DNA of 57,349 nt from JABIAL01 sp964645825 (GCA_964645825.1 CAZXZY010000002.1:1-57349), one strand, 5' to 3'. Numbered from the stretch's first letter, positions 43,779 through 52,835 are shown. Notes: generated by a model not told the origin, from the letters alone. A program made the numbers and translations.

Positions 43779-45116
43779 TTATAAAGCTTGAATTACCTCT
43801 TTGAGGGGTCGCATTATTTTAGAATTAAAATCCGTTTTAGTGATAGCGGTTGCGGCATACAAAGCATTTAGTGTTTTCTTATCATCACGTTGATATTTTT
43901 TTGGATAATGCCTTTCAATAGAGCCAGATGGTAAAACAAAAACTTTATGTTCTTTAAGTTCTATGATTATATCATTAGCCTTATGTGCTTTAAGTTTTAT
44001 ATCTAAACGGCTTACCACTCTATCTAGTTGATATTTTATAATATCTCTATCCGCTAAAATAATATAGTTAATATTAAAAATTTTTAATAAATCTACATAC
44101 AAAGCGATGTTGCCTTTACCATGTGTCTGGACGACTTTGATATCTCTATCTCCCTGATAAAAACGATCTATTAAACCACGTAATAATATACGATCTGAAA
44201 TACCTTCTACTAAAACTGCTGTATCAGCAAATAACATTTCAACATTATCAGCGTTTAATTCTTGTATCAGACGCTTGTAACTATAGTGCTGTTTTTTAAT
44301 TGGCAAACCAAAGGCTTTGGTGCTGTCAGCATCTTTTATTACTCGCAATACTTGCGGCAAAGTAACAGAGTTGATAAATAAAGGTGAATGAGTAGAAAAT
44401 AAAATTTGTCCTCCACCCTCGGCATTTTGCATGGCCCACAAAAGTTTTTTGACCAAAACTGGATGAAGATGAGTCTCCGGTTCATCCAAAATAACTATCT
44501 GATAGTCAGGATGAAAAATATATAATAGTATAACAAAAATCCTTCTAAACCCAGAACCCAGGTGATCAATGGTGGCTTTACGTGTTCCTTCTTTGATGCC
44601 AGCATGCTCATAATGAATATCTAGTGCGTTTTCTTTGGCACTGATTTTTGGAAAATGATTTTTCAAATGTTGCTTAAATAAATTTAAACTTTCTTTGTGT
44701 TCTTGTAATGTCTTCCAATCTCTATCTATATCATCAAGATCATTAAAAGCATCATAATTAAGATGTTTTATTTTAGTTGATAATAATGCTTTTAATTCTC
44801 CTCTATAATTTGTAATCTGATTTGGAAATGCTAATTTTCTTTGTTCATTTTTGATAGTTAGGCTAGCTTTCCTGGCTGGCAGATTCCATTCGTTAGCCTC
44901 TTCCTCAGTAAAACTAAGTTCTGCCTCTATATCGGCTTCTGGGTACTCCAAAATCGGACTGACTCCCTGCACATCAAAAAGATAATCAATGGCATATAAA
45001 ATATTACTCTTACCACAATTATTTTGACCAATCAAAATATTAACCGGTAGCGTAGAAAAACTGATCGGCTGTTTAATACTTTTGTACAAATTAATATGTA
45101 GAGTAGTAATTTTCAT
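43779..45116 (-). CDS. OLD-family ATPase/TOPRIM nuclease
   Basis: 445 residues. The N-terminal ABC-type ATPase has Walker A GQNNCGKSN (30-38), a signature-like HLGSGFRRIFVIL, Walker B VILDEPETHLHP and the switch histidine in LFSTHSP. The C-terminal TOPRIM domain begins LVEGISDRILLRGL and has the ADRDI acidic motif. OLD proteins are ATP-dependent DNA nucleases in phage exclusion or repair. No UvrD-like helicase (GajB) is adjacent, so this is a stand-alone class 1 OLD, not Gabija. It is the last gene behind the GT-B-like gene, eight bases apart. Confidence 0.88.
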   Translation of the reverse strand: MKITTLHINLYKSIKQPISFSTLPVNILIGQNNCGKSNILYAIDYLFDVQGVSPILEYPEADIEAELSFTEEEANEWNLPARKASLTIKNEQRKLAFPNQITNYRGELKALLSTKIKHLNYDAFNDLDDIDRDWKTLQEHKESLNLFKQHLKNHFPKISAKENALDIHYEHAGIKEGTRKATIDHLGSGFRRIFVILLYIFHPDYQIVILDEPETHLHPVLVKKLLWAMQNAEGGGQILFSTHSPLFINSVTLPQVLRVIKDADSTKAFGLPIKKQHYSYKRLIQELNADNVEMLFADTAVLVEGISDRILLRGLIDRFYQGDRDIKVVQTHGKGNIALYVDLLKIFNINYIILADRDIIKYQLDRVVSRLDIKLKAHKANDIIIELKEHKVFVLPSGSIERHYPKKYQRDDKKTLNALYAATAITKTDFNSKIMRPLKEVIQAL

Positions 45117-45124
45117 GAAAATAA

Positions 45125-46450
45125 TTAGAGCAATTGAATATCTTCAATTTCTTGCACTTTATTATGCAAAACAATATTTTCAATATGATAAGTACCCATT
45201 TTTGGAGCATCCAAATATCCTTGCATAGCTGATTCTGCCAACCAACCAGAGTCTAGCCAGTCAAAAAGCCATTCATCAACATATTCTGGATCCTGTGAAT
45301 CAATACCAGCACCCAAGGCTTGTAACCAATCTCGATTATAATCTTCTTGTGAGCCAATTGGTGGCGCCATGATGATTGGTAAGCCTAGGCCACTATAAAA
45401 AGTAAGTTCAGATGGTTTAGTCCACAAAATATCTGTCGTTCTCAAGGCTTGATTAAATACTTTGAAATAATTAGTTTTGTTTTCAGCAAAAAGAATATTT
45501 ACATTACTAGCTTTGGATAAACCATTCTTTTTAACAGCTTGTTCAAAAAATGTATAAATATCATTACGCACACCAGCAACTAAATTGATATTAATCCGTC
45601 CAGCTTGAATGTGTTTTTTAAGCACTCGTAATAAAGTAGCACCAATTTCTCTTTGCGCTCCAGCTCCACCAACCGCAAAAGTAATAGTCACGGATTTTGA
45701 TTTGGCTCGTAATTCACTAACTGGACATAAATATTCTCCAATTAAATTTTTGTACTTATGCCGATAAATGCCTTTAGGGTCCAAATTACAAATGCGTCTT
45801 TTAAGATCAGCCTTTAAGACCTTTTGTTGTAAGCCACCAATGTTTTCTTTAGGTAGCGGAAAGCCAGTTACATAAATCTTACTAGCCCGCACTCCATAGA
45901 GCTGTAAACGCTCTTTAACCCGCTTGTTTGGCGCTAAATAGATGATTTTACTATGTCTAGCATCATAAGGTGCCCAGGCGCGAGCTACGTCAGCGTCACA
46001 AACTACACAGTATATTGGTCCTTGATAATTATAGTATTCAGCAAAATAAGCCGGCACAAAAAATGTCGTCACTAGCGGCGCTGGTTTTTTATTTAGGGCA
46101 TTAATCAAGTCTCTTCCTAAGCCTTGTTTAACTTTTTTATAGAAATATCTTTGTTGAGAAGATGTCTTGGATAGATCACGACGCGGATAAAAAGGTTCAA
46201 TTTTTTGAAAATTATCCATGACAGCAAAAGCGATCGTGCCTAAAATAGGCACTTTTTTAAAACGAGAAATCACCTCGTACCACCTACGTCCTTCTTGCCA
46301 TGAACGCTCTTCTTTTTTGGAGATTCCTTTGTATTGATTAGCATTAATCACTCCTCCGGTGCTAACCGAAGCTAAGGGATAAGCTGCTCGTTGATGTCCG
46401 TAACCCATGTCGACTGTAACGACATGCATTTTTTGATTTTTATTTTTCAT
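45125..46450 (-). CDS. GT-B-like protein, possible MGDG-synthase/GT28-type glycosyltransferase
   Basis: 441 residues. The start HVVTVDMGYGHQRAAYPLA resembles the GXGHXXAA loop of diacylglycerol and MurG-type glycosyltransferases. Later features fit a second Rossmann domain: ITFAVGGAGAQREIG (glycine loop) and the donor-like segment TDILWTKPSELTFYSGLGLPIIMAPPIG. No membrane helices. A role in glycolipid synthesis is plausible but unproven; the middle region has no recognised motif. Lies between the tiny basic-protein gene and the OLD nuclease. Confidence 0.55.
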   Translation of the reverse strand: MKNKNQKMHVVTVDMGYGHQRAAYPLASVSTGGVINANQYKGISKKEERSWQEGRRWYEVISRFKKVPILGTIAFAVMDNFQKIEPFYPRRDLSKTSSQQRYFYKKVKQGLGRDLINALNKKPAPLVTTFFVPAYFAEYYNYQGPIYCVVCDADVARAWAPYDARHSKIIYLAPNKRVKERLQLYGVRASKIYVTGFPLPKENIGGLQQKVLKADLKRRICNLDPKGIYRHKYKNLIGEYLCPVSELRAKSKSVTITFAVGGAGAQREIGATLLRVLKKHIQAGRININLVAGVRNDIYTFFEQAVKKNGLSKASNVNILFAENKTNYFKVFNQALRTTDILWTKPSELTFYSGLGLPIIMAPPIGSQEDYNRDWLQALGAGIDSQDPEYVDEWLFDWLDSGWLAESAMQGYLDAPKMGTYHIENIVLHNKVQEIEDIQLL

Positions 46451-46454
46451 AAAA

Positions 46455-46535
46455 CTAACGATAGCGAATATTCGCTATTTCTTTATTGCGCTTGCGACGA
46501 TGTTTTTTGAGCGCAATTTTTCTTTTTTTATTCAT
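46455..46535 (-). CDS. 26-residue basic protein, possibly AURKAIP1/COX24 (mS38/bS22)-like
   Basis: The - strand frame from ATG 46535 starts MNKKRKIALKKHRRKRNK and ends IRYR. It is preceded by a strong GGAGGAGGG run and an extended -10 promoter, so it is very likely translated. The spaced KKRK...KKHRRK pattern resembles the tiny AURKAIP1/COX24 family, seen as bS22 in mycobacterial ribosomes and mS38 in mitochondria. The match is short and needs a profile search. It heads the operon with the GT-B-like and OLD genes. Confidence 0.65.
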   Translation of the reverse strand: MNKKRKIALKKHRRKRNKEIANIRYR

Positions 46536-46561
46536 CCCTCCTCCTTTATTAACTTATCTTT

Positions 46562-46570
46562 ATTATAGCA
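46562..46570 (-). promoter_or_regulatory. extended -10 promoter of the basic-protein operon
   Basis: On the - strand TGC-TATAAT (46562-46570), 26 bases before the ATG at 46535. Confidence 0.6.
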
Positions 46571-46574
46571 TAAA

Positions 46575-46760
46575 TTAACGTCTCGAGATATTAATAAATT
46601 TTATGATCAAAGCAAATAATAATAAAAAATAAAAACAATACTCTAAATTAATAAAACGATGGACTGTGCCAGGACGGATAAATTCTAATAACAACAAAAA
46701 TAACCACAAAAACAAACTAGTGCGAAATAAATCTTGTAATATTTTTCTAAAAATTGTCAT
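46575..46760 (-). CDS. small membrane protein, unknown
   Basis: 61 residues with two predicted helices (about 13-27 and 40-56) separated by a loop FIRPGTVHRFI. No family recognised. It overlaps the upstream gene by 14 bases, so the two form an operon. Confidence 0.55.
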   Translation of the reverse strand: MTIFRKILQDLFRTSLFLWLFLLLLEFIRPGTVHRFINLEYCFYFLLLFALIIKFINISRR

Positions 46761-47247
46761 TGTTTAGAATTAATTTCAAATTTTTTATCTTTACTTCGTC
46801 TTGGTTATTTAAATTTGGCAAAGAAAAAATAAGCTGCATTTTTTTACGTTGTAAATAAACGTCAGCTAAATAAAAATTAACAGAAAAATTTTCACTAGCT
46901 ATTTTTTTCCATTGCCAAGTGCCGTCCATTTGCTTTAAACCTAAATCTAAAATTTGCTCACCCAAAACTAAGTCTCCCGTTACTGTAAGATCTGTAAAAT
47001 TCCCTGGTAAATAAGCTTGCAAATATAGTGGCTCAGCCAAAACATTGAGCTGACCATCATACAGAACTCTAGTCTGAGGATATGGCCCCTCAATCTCAGT
47101 CGTCATGGCTCGACTTAAATCAATTTGATAAATGATTTGTTGAGTATTAATCACATTTTTATTGATAATAAAAACAATCGCAGCTATTGCTAATAGCAGC
47201 CATAAATAACGAAAAAAGAGAACTAAATATTTATCATCCCAAGTCAT
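46747..47247 (-). CDS. single-pass membrane protein, unknown
   Basis: 166 residues: one N-terminal membrane helix (about 10-28) and an external domain of alternating beta strands (for example LTVTGDLVLGEQILDLGL). No motif recognised. It diverges from the large GT-C-like gene at 47293 with a 45-base gap, and the two may act on the same envelope process. Confidence 0.6.
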   Translation of the reverse strand: MTWDDKYLVLFFRYLWLLLAIAAIVFIINKNVINTQQIIYQIDLSRAMTTEIEGPYPQTRVLYDGQLNVLAEPLYLQAYLPGNFTDLTVTGDLVLGEQILDLGLKQMDGTWQWKKIASENFSVNFYLADVYLQRKKMQLIFSLPNLNNQDEVKIKNLKLILNNDNF

Positions 47248-47292
47248 ATACTTATTTTAACAAAAAACTCAAATTGTGTTAAACTGAGAGCG

Positions 47293-49401
47293 ATGATTAC
47301 TCTTGATAGAAGACAACATTTAGGCTTACAGGCCTTGTCCTTAGTCTTAATAATAGCCAACTGGCAATTCCTGCATTGGCCGCTTTTAGGTATCATAACC
47401 AGTATAATATTTTTTGCTTTAAATAGTAAAAAATTAGGTGACTTATTATTTGAACAAATTTCTACTAGCTTCCGTAATGTTCTTGGTTTACTGACAATAC
47501 TATTATATTTAAGCATTATTTACACTCTATTTTATCAAGTTTGGCAGATTAATGACGTTACTTTTTTATGCTCACTGATTAGTATACCACTTATTATTGA
47601 ATTTTGGTCTTGGCGTTTAAATAAACGACATTATTTCTTTGCATCTTTAGATATACCAAATATTCGTTTGGCTAATATCAAAAATATCATCATCCCAATC
47701 GCTTTTTTTATTACTGAAATATTGACTCTGATCTTATTAGTTAGACGAGCAAGTACTGATATTATTCGCTCCCCCTGGGAATTGTTAGGCTATAAATTTT
47801 GGACGCTCGTTATCATCTCTAGTATTTTACTTGTCATATACATATTCCAAAACAAAAAATTACGAGCAAGCTTGTTTATGACTAGCCTGCATTTTTTTGT
47901 ATTATCTAGTATTACTTGGCTAGTTTACCCCTTGGGCTTTGGCTATGACCCATTTTTGCATCAAGCTGCGATGAACGTCATCCAAGACACTGGCACTATT
48001 CAGCCCCGCCTTTTATTATACTTGGGCCAATATGCCTGGACCTTCTTTTTGAGCTCTTCTTGGCAAATATCTATTGTTAGTATTAATAAACTAATATTAC
48101 CAATTGCTTTTAGTATTTTGTGGCCACATAGTCTGTATTATGGCCTAAGAAAAGGATTTCGCTGGCCTAATAAAATTAGTTTATTAGTTGTATTATTAAG
48201 TCTGTTTATTGGATTTAATTTTGCTATCATGACCACACCACAAAATTTAGCCTTTTTACTAGTAGCTATTTTTATCTTTTTATTACCCATTATAAAAAAA
48301 CATAAACAATGTCTATATTTTGGCTGGATAATTGGCTTGGGTACTTTGGCCATCCATCCTTTGGGAGGCATACCTATTTTATATATGACGCTACTAATGT
48401 CTATCCGCTATTGGAAGATAAACAAAAAGTATAAAAAATATATTTCTGCTGTCACTATATTCTTATCTGGCATTAGCATCCCGACTGCCTTAATAATTTA
48501 TCAAAAATTATCTGGTCAAGTTTGGTCACAAATTTTTACTTGGTATCCTTGGCCTTTAGTCGATTGGCACTGGTCAAAACTAATTTATAGCTACAATTTT
48601 CCACTAGACCTACTGCACAATATTTGGAACAATCAAGCCTTCATCTTTAGCTTTGTTGTCTTGATTGGCTGGATAATCATTGTCAGAAAACATAAATATT
48701 TATTTTTTGATAAACACTGGATATTTCTGGCTTTGTTGTTAAGTAATTACATTTTGTCTCGTTTATTTATTTCTTTTTCTGAGCAAATAGACTATGAACA
48801 AAATTCTTATTTAATCAGGATCATTTACTTGGTTGGCTTGAGTGCCTTGCCAATATTTTTGACTACTTGGTATTTTTGGTGGCATGATTTTGTAGAAAAA
48901 AGAAAAAACCTTAGCCACAAAGTATGGCTGACTGTCATTATTGTATTAATCATGGCTACTAGTACTTACTTTAGTTATCCAACTTATGATCGCCATACAA
49001 ATAGTAAAAGTTTTAATATTACTCAAACTGATCTAGAAACCGTACAACTGATAGAGCAACTAGCAGCTGACCAACCATATATCGTATTAGCTAATCAAAT
49101 GGTCGGTGCAGCCGCTATTAATACCTATGGTTTTGCACATTACTACAATGATAATTTTTATTATTCCATGCCTCTGGGCAACGGCAATATTTATCAAAAC
49201 TATCTTAACATGATAGAAAAACAAGCTAGTGTTGAAGAGGCTGTTGCTGCTATGAAAAAAGCAGGAGTTAAAAAATTATATTTTGTGGTCAATCATTATT
49301 GGCACTCAGCAAAACAAGCTATAAGCCAAGCCAAAGAAACTACTGATGATTACTTTGTAGTCGATCAAGATAAAAACTATGTCTTTGTTTATAATTTATA
49401 A
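47293..49401 (+). CDS. large polytopic membrane protein, GT-C-like
   Basis: 702 residues with about 13-15 predicted helices and a soluble C-terminal domain (about 580-702). Topology resembles membrane glycosyltransferases that use lipid-linked sugars; the loop after the early helices has an acidic segment (GFGYDPFLHQ near residue 216) that could hold the catalytic residue. The family is not certain. One of the few + strand genes with native A+T-rich composition and no SD. Confidence 0.6.
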   Translation: MITLDRRQHLGLQALSLVLIIANWQFLHWPLLGIITSIIFFALNSKKLGDLLFEQISTSFRNVLGLLTILLYLSIIYTLFYQVWQINDVTFLCSLISIPLIIEFWSWRLNKRHYFFASLDIPNIRLANIKNIIIPIAFFITEILTLILLVRRASTDIIRSPWELLGYKFWTLVIISSILLVIYIFQNKKLRASLFMTSLHFFVLSSITWLVYPLGFGYDPFLHQAAMNVIQDTGTIQPRLLLYLGQYAWTFFLSSSWQISIVSINKLILPIAFSILWPHSLYYGLRKGFRWPNKISLLVVLLSLFIGFNFAIMTTPQNLAFLLVAIFIFLLPIIKKHKQCLYFGWIIGLGTLAIHPLGGIPILYMTLLMSIRYWKINKKYKKYISAVTIFLSGISIPTALIIYQKLSGQVWSQIFTWYPWPLVDWHWSKLIYSYNFPLDLLHNIWNNQAFIFSFVVLIGWIIIVRKHKYLFFDKHWIFLALLLSNYILSRLFISFSEQIDYEQNSYLIRIIYLVGLSALPIFLTTWYFWWHDFVEKRKNLSHKVWLTVIIVLIMATSTYFSYPTYDRHTNSKSFNITQTDLETVQLIEQLAADQPYIVLANQMVGAAAINTYGFAHYYNDNFYYSMPLGNGNIYQNYLNMIEKQASVEEAVAAMKKAGVKKLYFVVNHYWHSAKQAISQAKETTDDYFVVDQDKNYVFVYNL

Positions 49402-49421
49402 TACTAATTTAGACTAAAAAT

Positions 49422-49448
49422 AAAAAGCTCCCAAATGGGAGCTTTTTA
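49422..49448. terminator. bidirectional terminator between GT-C-like gene and HU
   Basis: Perfect 11-bp stem AAAAAGCTCCC/GGGAGCTTTTT with loop AAAT. Serves both converging genes. Confidence 0.9.
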
Positions 49449-49469
49449 TGTTGTTAAATTTACAACAGT

Positions 49470-49751
49470 TTACATCACAGCTTCTTTAGCTGCCTTAGCT
49501 ACGCGGAATTTCACTACAGTTTTTGCAGGAATATGAATCGACTCTCCAGTAGCTGGATTACGACCTTCACGTGCTTTACGATTAACCTTTACTAACTTAC
49601 CCAAACCTGGTAAGGAAAACTCTCCGTTGTTAACAACTTCTTTGTAGGCCATTGCTGTCCACACTTCTAAGAAGTTCTTTACGTCTTTTTTGCTTAATTC
49701 TGTAGCTTCTGATAGAGCATTAAGCATCTCTGTTTTTGTCATTTTTGCCAT
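49470..49751 (-). CDS. hup: HU-family DNA-binding protein
   Basis: 93 residues. Nucleoid protein that bends DNA as a dimer. It has the HU helices (MTKTEMLNALSEAT), LPGLGKLVKV and the arm motif GRNPATGESIHIPA with the intercalating proline. Single gene with its own terminator. Confidence 0.95.
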   Translation of the reverse strand: MAKMTKTEMLNALSEATELSKKDVKNFLEVWTAMAYKEVVNNGEFSLPGLGKLVKVNRKAREGRNPATGESIHIPAKTVVKFRVAKAAKEAVM

Positions 49752-49861
49752 ATTGTTTGACTTAATTTATTAATTATTAAGTTTACTCTAGCATATTAAC
49801 ACATATATTTAATTTTGTGAACATTTACTAAGGAAAATAGACCAAATCATATGCACAGTTA

Positions 49862-49900
49862 AAAATTAAAGTCAAGAAAAAGCTTCTATTTGTTGACTTT
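49862..49900 (-). terminator. possible metK terminator
   Basis: AAAGTCAA/TTGACTTT (49868-49875 with 49893-49900) closes a long loop and on the - strand is followed by A and T residues. It overlaps the last codons of metK. Weak. Confidence 0.4.
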
Positions 49901-50893
49901 TTTAAAAAATCCTAGTTTAGCTCGATCTCGATATTGTGGCTTATATAAGCCTAAAAAATCAATAATCCCTTGTGGTGACAAATCATATCCTGTAACTTCT
50001 ACTGTCTTTTTTCCATCCAATAAAGCTGTAGCCATAACTGGTTCCTTGTGGCCAATAGCATAAGCTAATTTAACAATAACTTCTTTTGCTTGGTATTTTT
50101 TTAAATACTCTATGGCCAAAAATCTAGCCATATAAGCTGCTGATCGATCAACTTTTGAAGGATCTTTACCAGAAAAAGCTCCACCACCGACAGGCACTTG
50201 TGGACCATAATTGTCTATGGTTATTTTACGTCCAGTCAATCCAGTGTCAGCTGTAAAACCGCCAACAACAAAAATTCCAGTTGGATTAATATGAACTTCT
50301 TCATAGTTAGGAATTATTGGATCAATTACCTCTTTAATAATCAATTTGCGCAAAACATCTTGATTAATATTTTTTGAATGCTGAGTAGATAAAACAACAG
50401 TCTTTACTTTGTCATTTTCTAAAGTGACTTGTGCCTTGCCATCTGGACCTAAAAATTGTGATAATTGATTATCCTTATCAGCTCTTACTTTTTCTAAACG
50501 ACGAATAAGCTTGGCAGCTAAAACATGCTCAAGCGGTAAAAGCTCTTTGGTCTCTGTTGTAGCATAACCAATCATAATACCTTGATCACCAGCGCCACCA
50601 ATATCAACTCCTTGAGCAATGTCTGGACTCTGATGAACCAAATTTACCGAAATATCAAGTTCGTCACTATAACCAATCTCTTGATAAACTTGCCTGGCAA
50701 TTTTAGCAACATCTATTTTGGCTGTGGTGGTCAACTCACCTATAATAAATAATTTTCCATGCCCACCTACAGTTTCCACAGCTACACGACTATTTAGATC
50801 TTGTCGCAAACACTCATCTAAAATAGCATCTGATATTTGATCACAAACTTTATCTGGGTGTCCCCAAGTCACATTCTCTGCTGTTTTTAACAT
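49886..50893 (-). CDS. metK: S-adenosylmethionine synthetase, short form
   Basis: 335 residues, compared with ~380-400 usually. It makes SAM from methionine and ATP. Key motifs are present: GHPDKVCDQISDAI (11-24), GAGDQGIMIGYAT near 100, and the phosphate-binding GGGAFSGKDPSKVDRSAAY near 237. The shortening comes from loops and from the C-terminal end, not from loss of active-site segments. Expression is controlled by the SAM riboswitch and terminator directly upstream. Confidence 0.95.
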   Translation of the reverse strand: MLKTAENVTWGHPDKVCDQISDAILDECLRQDLNSRVAVETVGGHGKLFIIGELTTTAKIDVAKIARQVYQEIGYSDELDISVNLVHQSPDIAQGVDIGGAGDQGIMIGYATTETKELLPLEHVLAAKLIRRLEKVRADKDNQLSQFLGPDGKAQVTLENDKVKTVVLSTQHSKNINQDVLRKLIIKEVIDPIIPNYEEVHINPTGIFVVGGFTADTGLTGRKITIDNYGPQVPVGGGAFSGKDPSKVDRSAAYMARFLAIEYLKKYQAKEVIVKLAYAIGHKEPVMATALLDGKKTVEVTGYDLSPQGIIDFLGLYKPQYRDRAKLGFFKKVNK

Positions 50894-50907
50894 AAATTTT
50901 CTTTAAA

Positions 50908-50937
50908 AATTAAAAAATCTTTCCCCAATGGAGAAAG
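50908..50937 (-). terminator. riboswitch-controlled terminator before metK
   Basis: On the - strand CTTTCTCC (50930-50937) pairs with GGGGAAAG (50919-50926), loop ATT, then a T run (50911-50918). It lies between the SAM aptamer and the metK start, as expected for the off-state of a transcriptional switch. Confidence 0.8.
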
Positions 50938-50952
50938 CTAATGTGACTAAAT

Positions 50953-51047
50953 ATTATCTTCCCCGCGGGGTTGGACTTAGCACCTTGTCTAATAGATAGG
51001 TTGCTGGCGGATCAACAAGCCAATTCTCTCCCCGCACTCTTGATAAT
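50953..51047 (-). promoter_or_regulatory. SAM riboswitch aptamer (SAM-I clan)
   Basis: The - strand has the aptamer signatures in order: P1 strand TTATC with ATCAAGAG (kink-turn side), GGAGAG, GGCTTGTTGATCC, CAGCAACC, AAGGTGCTAA, TCC, and the P1 return GAAGATAA. P1 pairs 51042-51046 with 50954-50958. It lies directly upstream of metK with a terminator between. High SAM should stabilise P1 and allow termination. The exact subclass (SAM-I or SAM-I/IV) needs a covariance model. Confidence 0.88.
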
Positions 51048-51091
51048 TATTATTCAATTGTTTGATTATTATAAACTAATTTTTTAAATAA

Positions 51092-51121
51092 AGCAAAAGC
51101 ACCCCGTACTACGAGGTGCTT
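51092..51121 (-). terminator. terminator of the FnIII surface protein gene
   Basis: Stem AAAGCACC/GGTGCTTT, followed on the - strand by TTTTGCTTTATTT. It separates the gene ending at 51135 from the metK riboswitch. Confidence 0.8.
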
Positions 51122-51134
51122 TAATACATATTAT

Positions 51135-52706
51135 TTAACGCATAGTAGTTCCCGTATGATAAGCATCCAAATGGGTATTACTTAATTCTACGATGTCGCT
51201 CCAGTTATACCCATTATTTTCAAAAACTGAAGGAGAGGCAATGGGACGCTTCATACCACTTTCTAACAAATAAACAGTCGAACCATCAATAGCTTTTACT
51301 AAACTAACATCATTATAAGAGGTTAATTCCTCAGTATCGATAGCAACTACCTTATCCCAACTATTAGACGCATATGATCCAAAAACACTAGGAGATGGAA
51401 TATCAATCTTTAACCAACGCGCATCACCTTTTTTGGCTAAGTAATAGATTTTATCAGTTGTCGGATCTTTAACTAAATTAACTTCTGATAAATTACTCAA
51501 AAAAGATGAACTAACTTCTTGAACATTACGCCAAGAATATCCATAACGTTTAAAAACTTCCGAATTGGCAATGTAATGTTTTTGATTATTAACTACGGCA
51601 TAAACCTTTTCACTAGCTACGTCTTTATATAAAGCACTAGCCTGGGTAAACAATCGTCTCAGGGCACTCAGTGATCTAAAAATAACACCATCGTTAGAGC
51701 TGGCTTGCTGTAAATTATCTGGCATAGCTTTAGTTACAAAACTATAAATATTTGACTTAGCCCTATCTTTAAAGATATCTCTAGTATCAACACGGAAATA
51801 ATAACGTGTACCTGGTTTTAAATTAGTCAAACGTAGTGTTTGATCCAAGCTTTTCCAGTCTTGTTCTGGATAAGCACGTTTATACAAGCGAGTAGACTCG
51901 GTACCATACTTGACTACACCATCAGCTAATTTATTATTACGCCAAGAAATAGTAGCGGCAGTATAAGAAATATCTTGATCATTATCATCAACTGGTTTAA
52001 TACGCGTAATGTCTAACAACATATCATCAGGCTCAGTATCCACATGAGTTTTAAAATCTCCAAATTTAGATCTTTTGTTTCCGTATTCATCAACAGCTTC
52101 AATTTTATAATAATAAACCGTATTAGGAGTTAAGCTTTTTACAGTATATTCAAATGAAGTTCTGCGACTACCAATTCTTTTGCTTTTACCAAAATCTTGA
52201 GTGGTGCCATAGTAAATTCTACTAGTGGCTTTTTCATCGGTAGTAAAATGAATAGTAGCTGTATTACCAGTAACATAAGCTACGCTAAAATCTTCAATCT
52301 CTGGTTTTTCACCATCATTAAAATCAGAAGTATCAACAATAATATCGAAACTGGAAACAGTTTGACCATTGGCACTAGATGTTACTTTAAAATGATAAGT
52401 TTCTTCTGACAATAAGTTTGATAAGGTAAGTTCATGTAATCTATCATTGGCATTGTTATTATAGACATAAGTACCATATTCAGAACTTAAACCATAATCA
52501 ACTCTAGAGCTAGATCTGATATTAGTACTCCAAGTGACAATCGCACTACCATTTTCAATCTCAATATCAACATTACTAATCTGTAAATCCTCGGTAGCTA
52601 AAGCTTGAAATGGCAAAAATAGACCTAAACTGGTCAATAAAGCTAGTTTGGCAATCATTTGGGTAAAAACTAATTTTCTGCTAATATTAGCAATTTTCTT
52701 AAACAT
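51135..52706 (-). CDS. secreted fibronectin type III-like surface protein
   Basis: 523 residues. A hydrophobic signal (about residues 20-37, ending FQALA) is followed by three FnIII-like domains (about 40-130, 132-222, 225-325), each with the pattern A-T-I-X-W/F ... YGT ... TRYYFRV/TVYYYKIE. The C-terminal ~170 residues contain three repeats with VF..YGYSW..V..VS/LS, for example SEVFKRYGYSWRNVQEVS and PSVFENNGYNWSDIVEL. These repeats recur in extracellular proteins of CPR bacteria in my experience; their function is unknown. Likely a surface adhesin or scaffold. Confidence 0.8.
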   Translation of the reverse strand: MFKKIANISRKLVFTQMIAKLALLTSLGLFLPFQALATEDLQISNVDIEIENGSAIVTWSTNIRSSSRVDYGLSSEYGTYVYNNNANDRLHELTLSNLLSEETYHFKVTSSANGQTVSSFDIIVDTSDFNDGEKPEIEDFSVAYVTGNTATIHFTTDEKATSRIYYGTTQDFGKSKRIGSRRTSFEYTVKSLTPNTVYYYKIEAVDEYGNKRSKFGDFKTHVDTEPDDMLLDITRIKPVDDNDQDISYTAATISWRNNKLADGVVKYGTESTRLYKRAYPEQDWKSLDQTLRLTNLKPGTRYYFRVDTRDIFKDRAKSNIYSFVTKAMPDNLQQASSNDGVIFRSLSALRRLFTQASALYKDVASEKVYAVVNNQKHYIANSEVFKRYGYSWRNVQEVSSSFLSNLSEVNLVKDPTTDKIYYLAKKGDARWLKIDIPSPSVFGSYASNSWDKVVAIDTEELTSYNDVSLVKAIDGSTVYLLESGMKRPIASPSVFENNGYNWSDIVELSNTHLDAYHTGTTMR

Positions 52707-52737
52707 ATAATTTAATTAATGCTTTATTTAATATAGC

Positions 52738-52766
52738 ATTATACTACAAAAATAGAATTTTGTCAA
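52738..52766 (-). promoter_or_regulatory. consensus promoter of the FnIII surface protein gene
   Basis: On the - strand TTGACA (52761-52766), 17-base spacer, TATAAT (52738-52743). Leader about 25 bases without SD. Confidence 0.85.
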
Positions 52767-52823
52767 GAATATTATTTACAATGCTCACTCACCTCAAAAA
52801 TAGCATATTTTCTGTTTTTTATC

Positions 52824-52829
52824 TATAAT
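52824..52829 (+). promoter_or_regulatory. -10 element of trmB (leaderless)
   Basis: TATAAT at 52824-52829 ends six bases before the ATG at 52836, so the mRNA would start at the start codon. The -35 region is poor. Confidence 0.6.
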
Positions 52830-52835
52830 ACTAGT

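Noticed and set aside
43779..46450. Gabija defence system
   Set aside because: Only the OLD-type nuclease is present; the neighbour is GT-B-like and has no UvrD/Rep helicase motifs.
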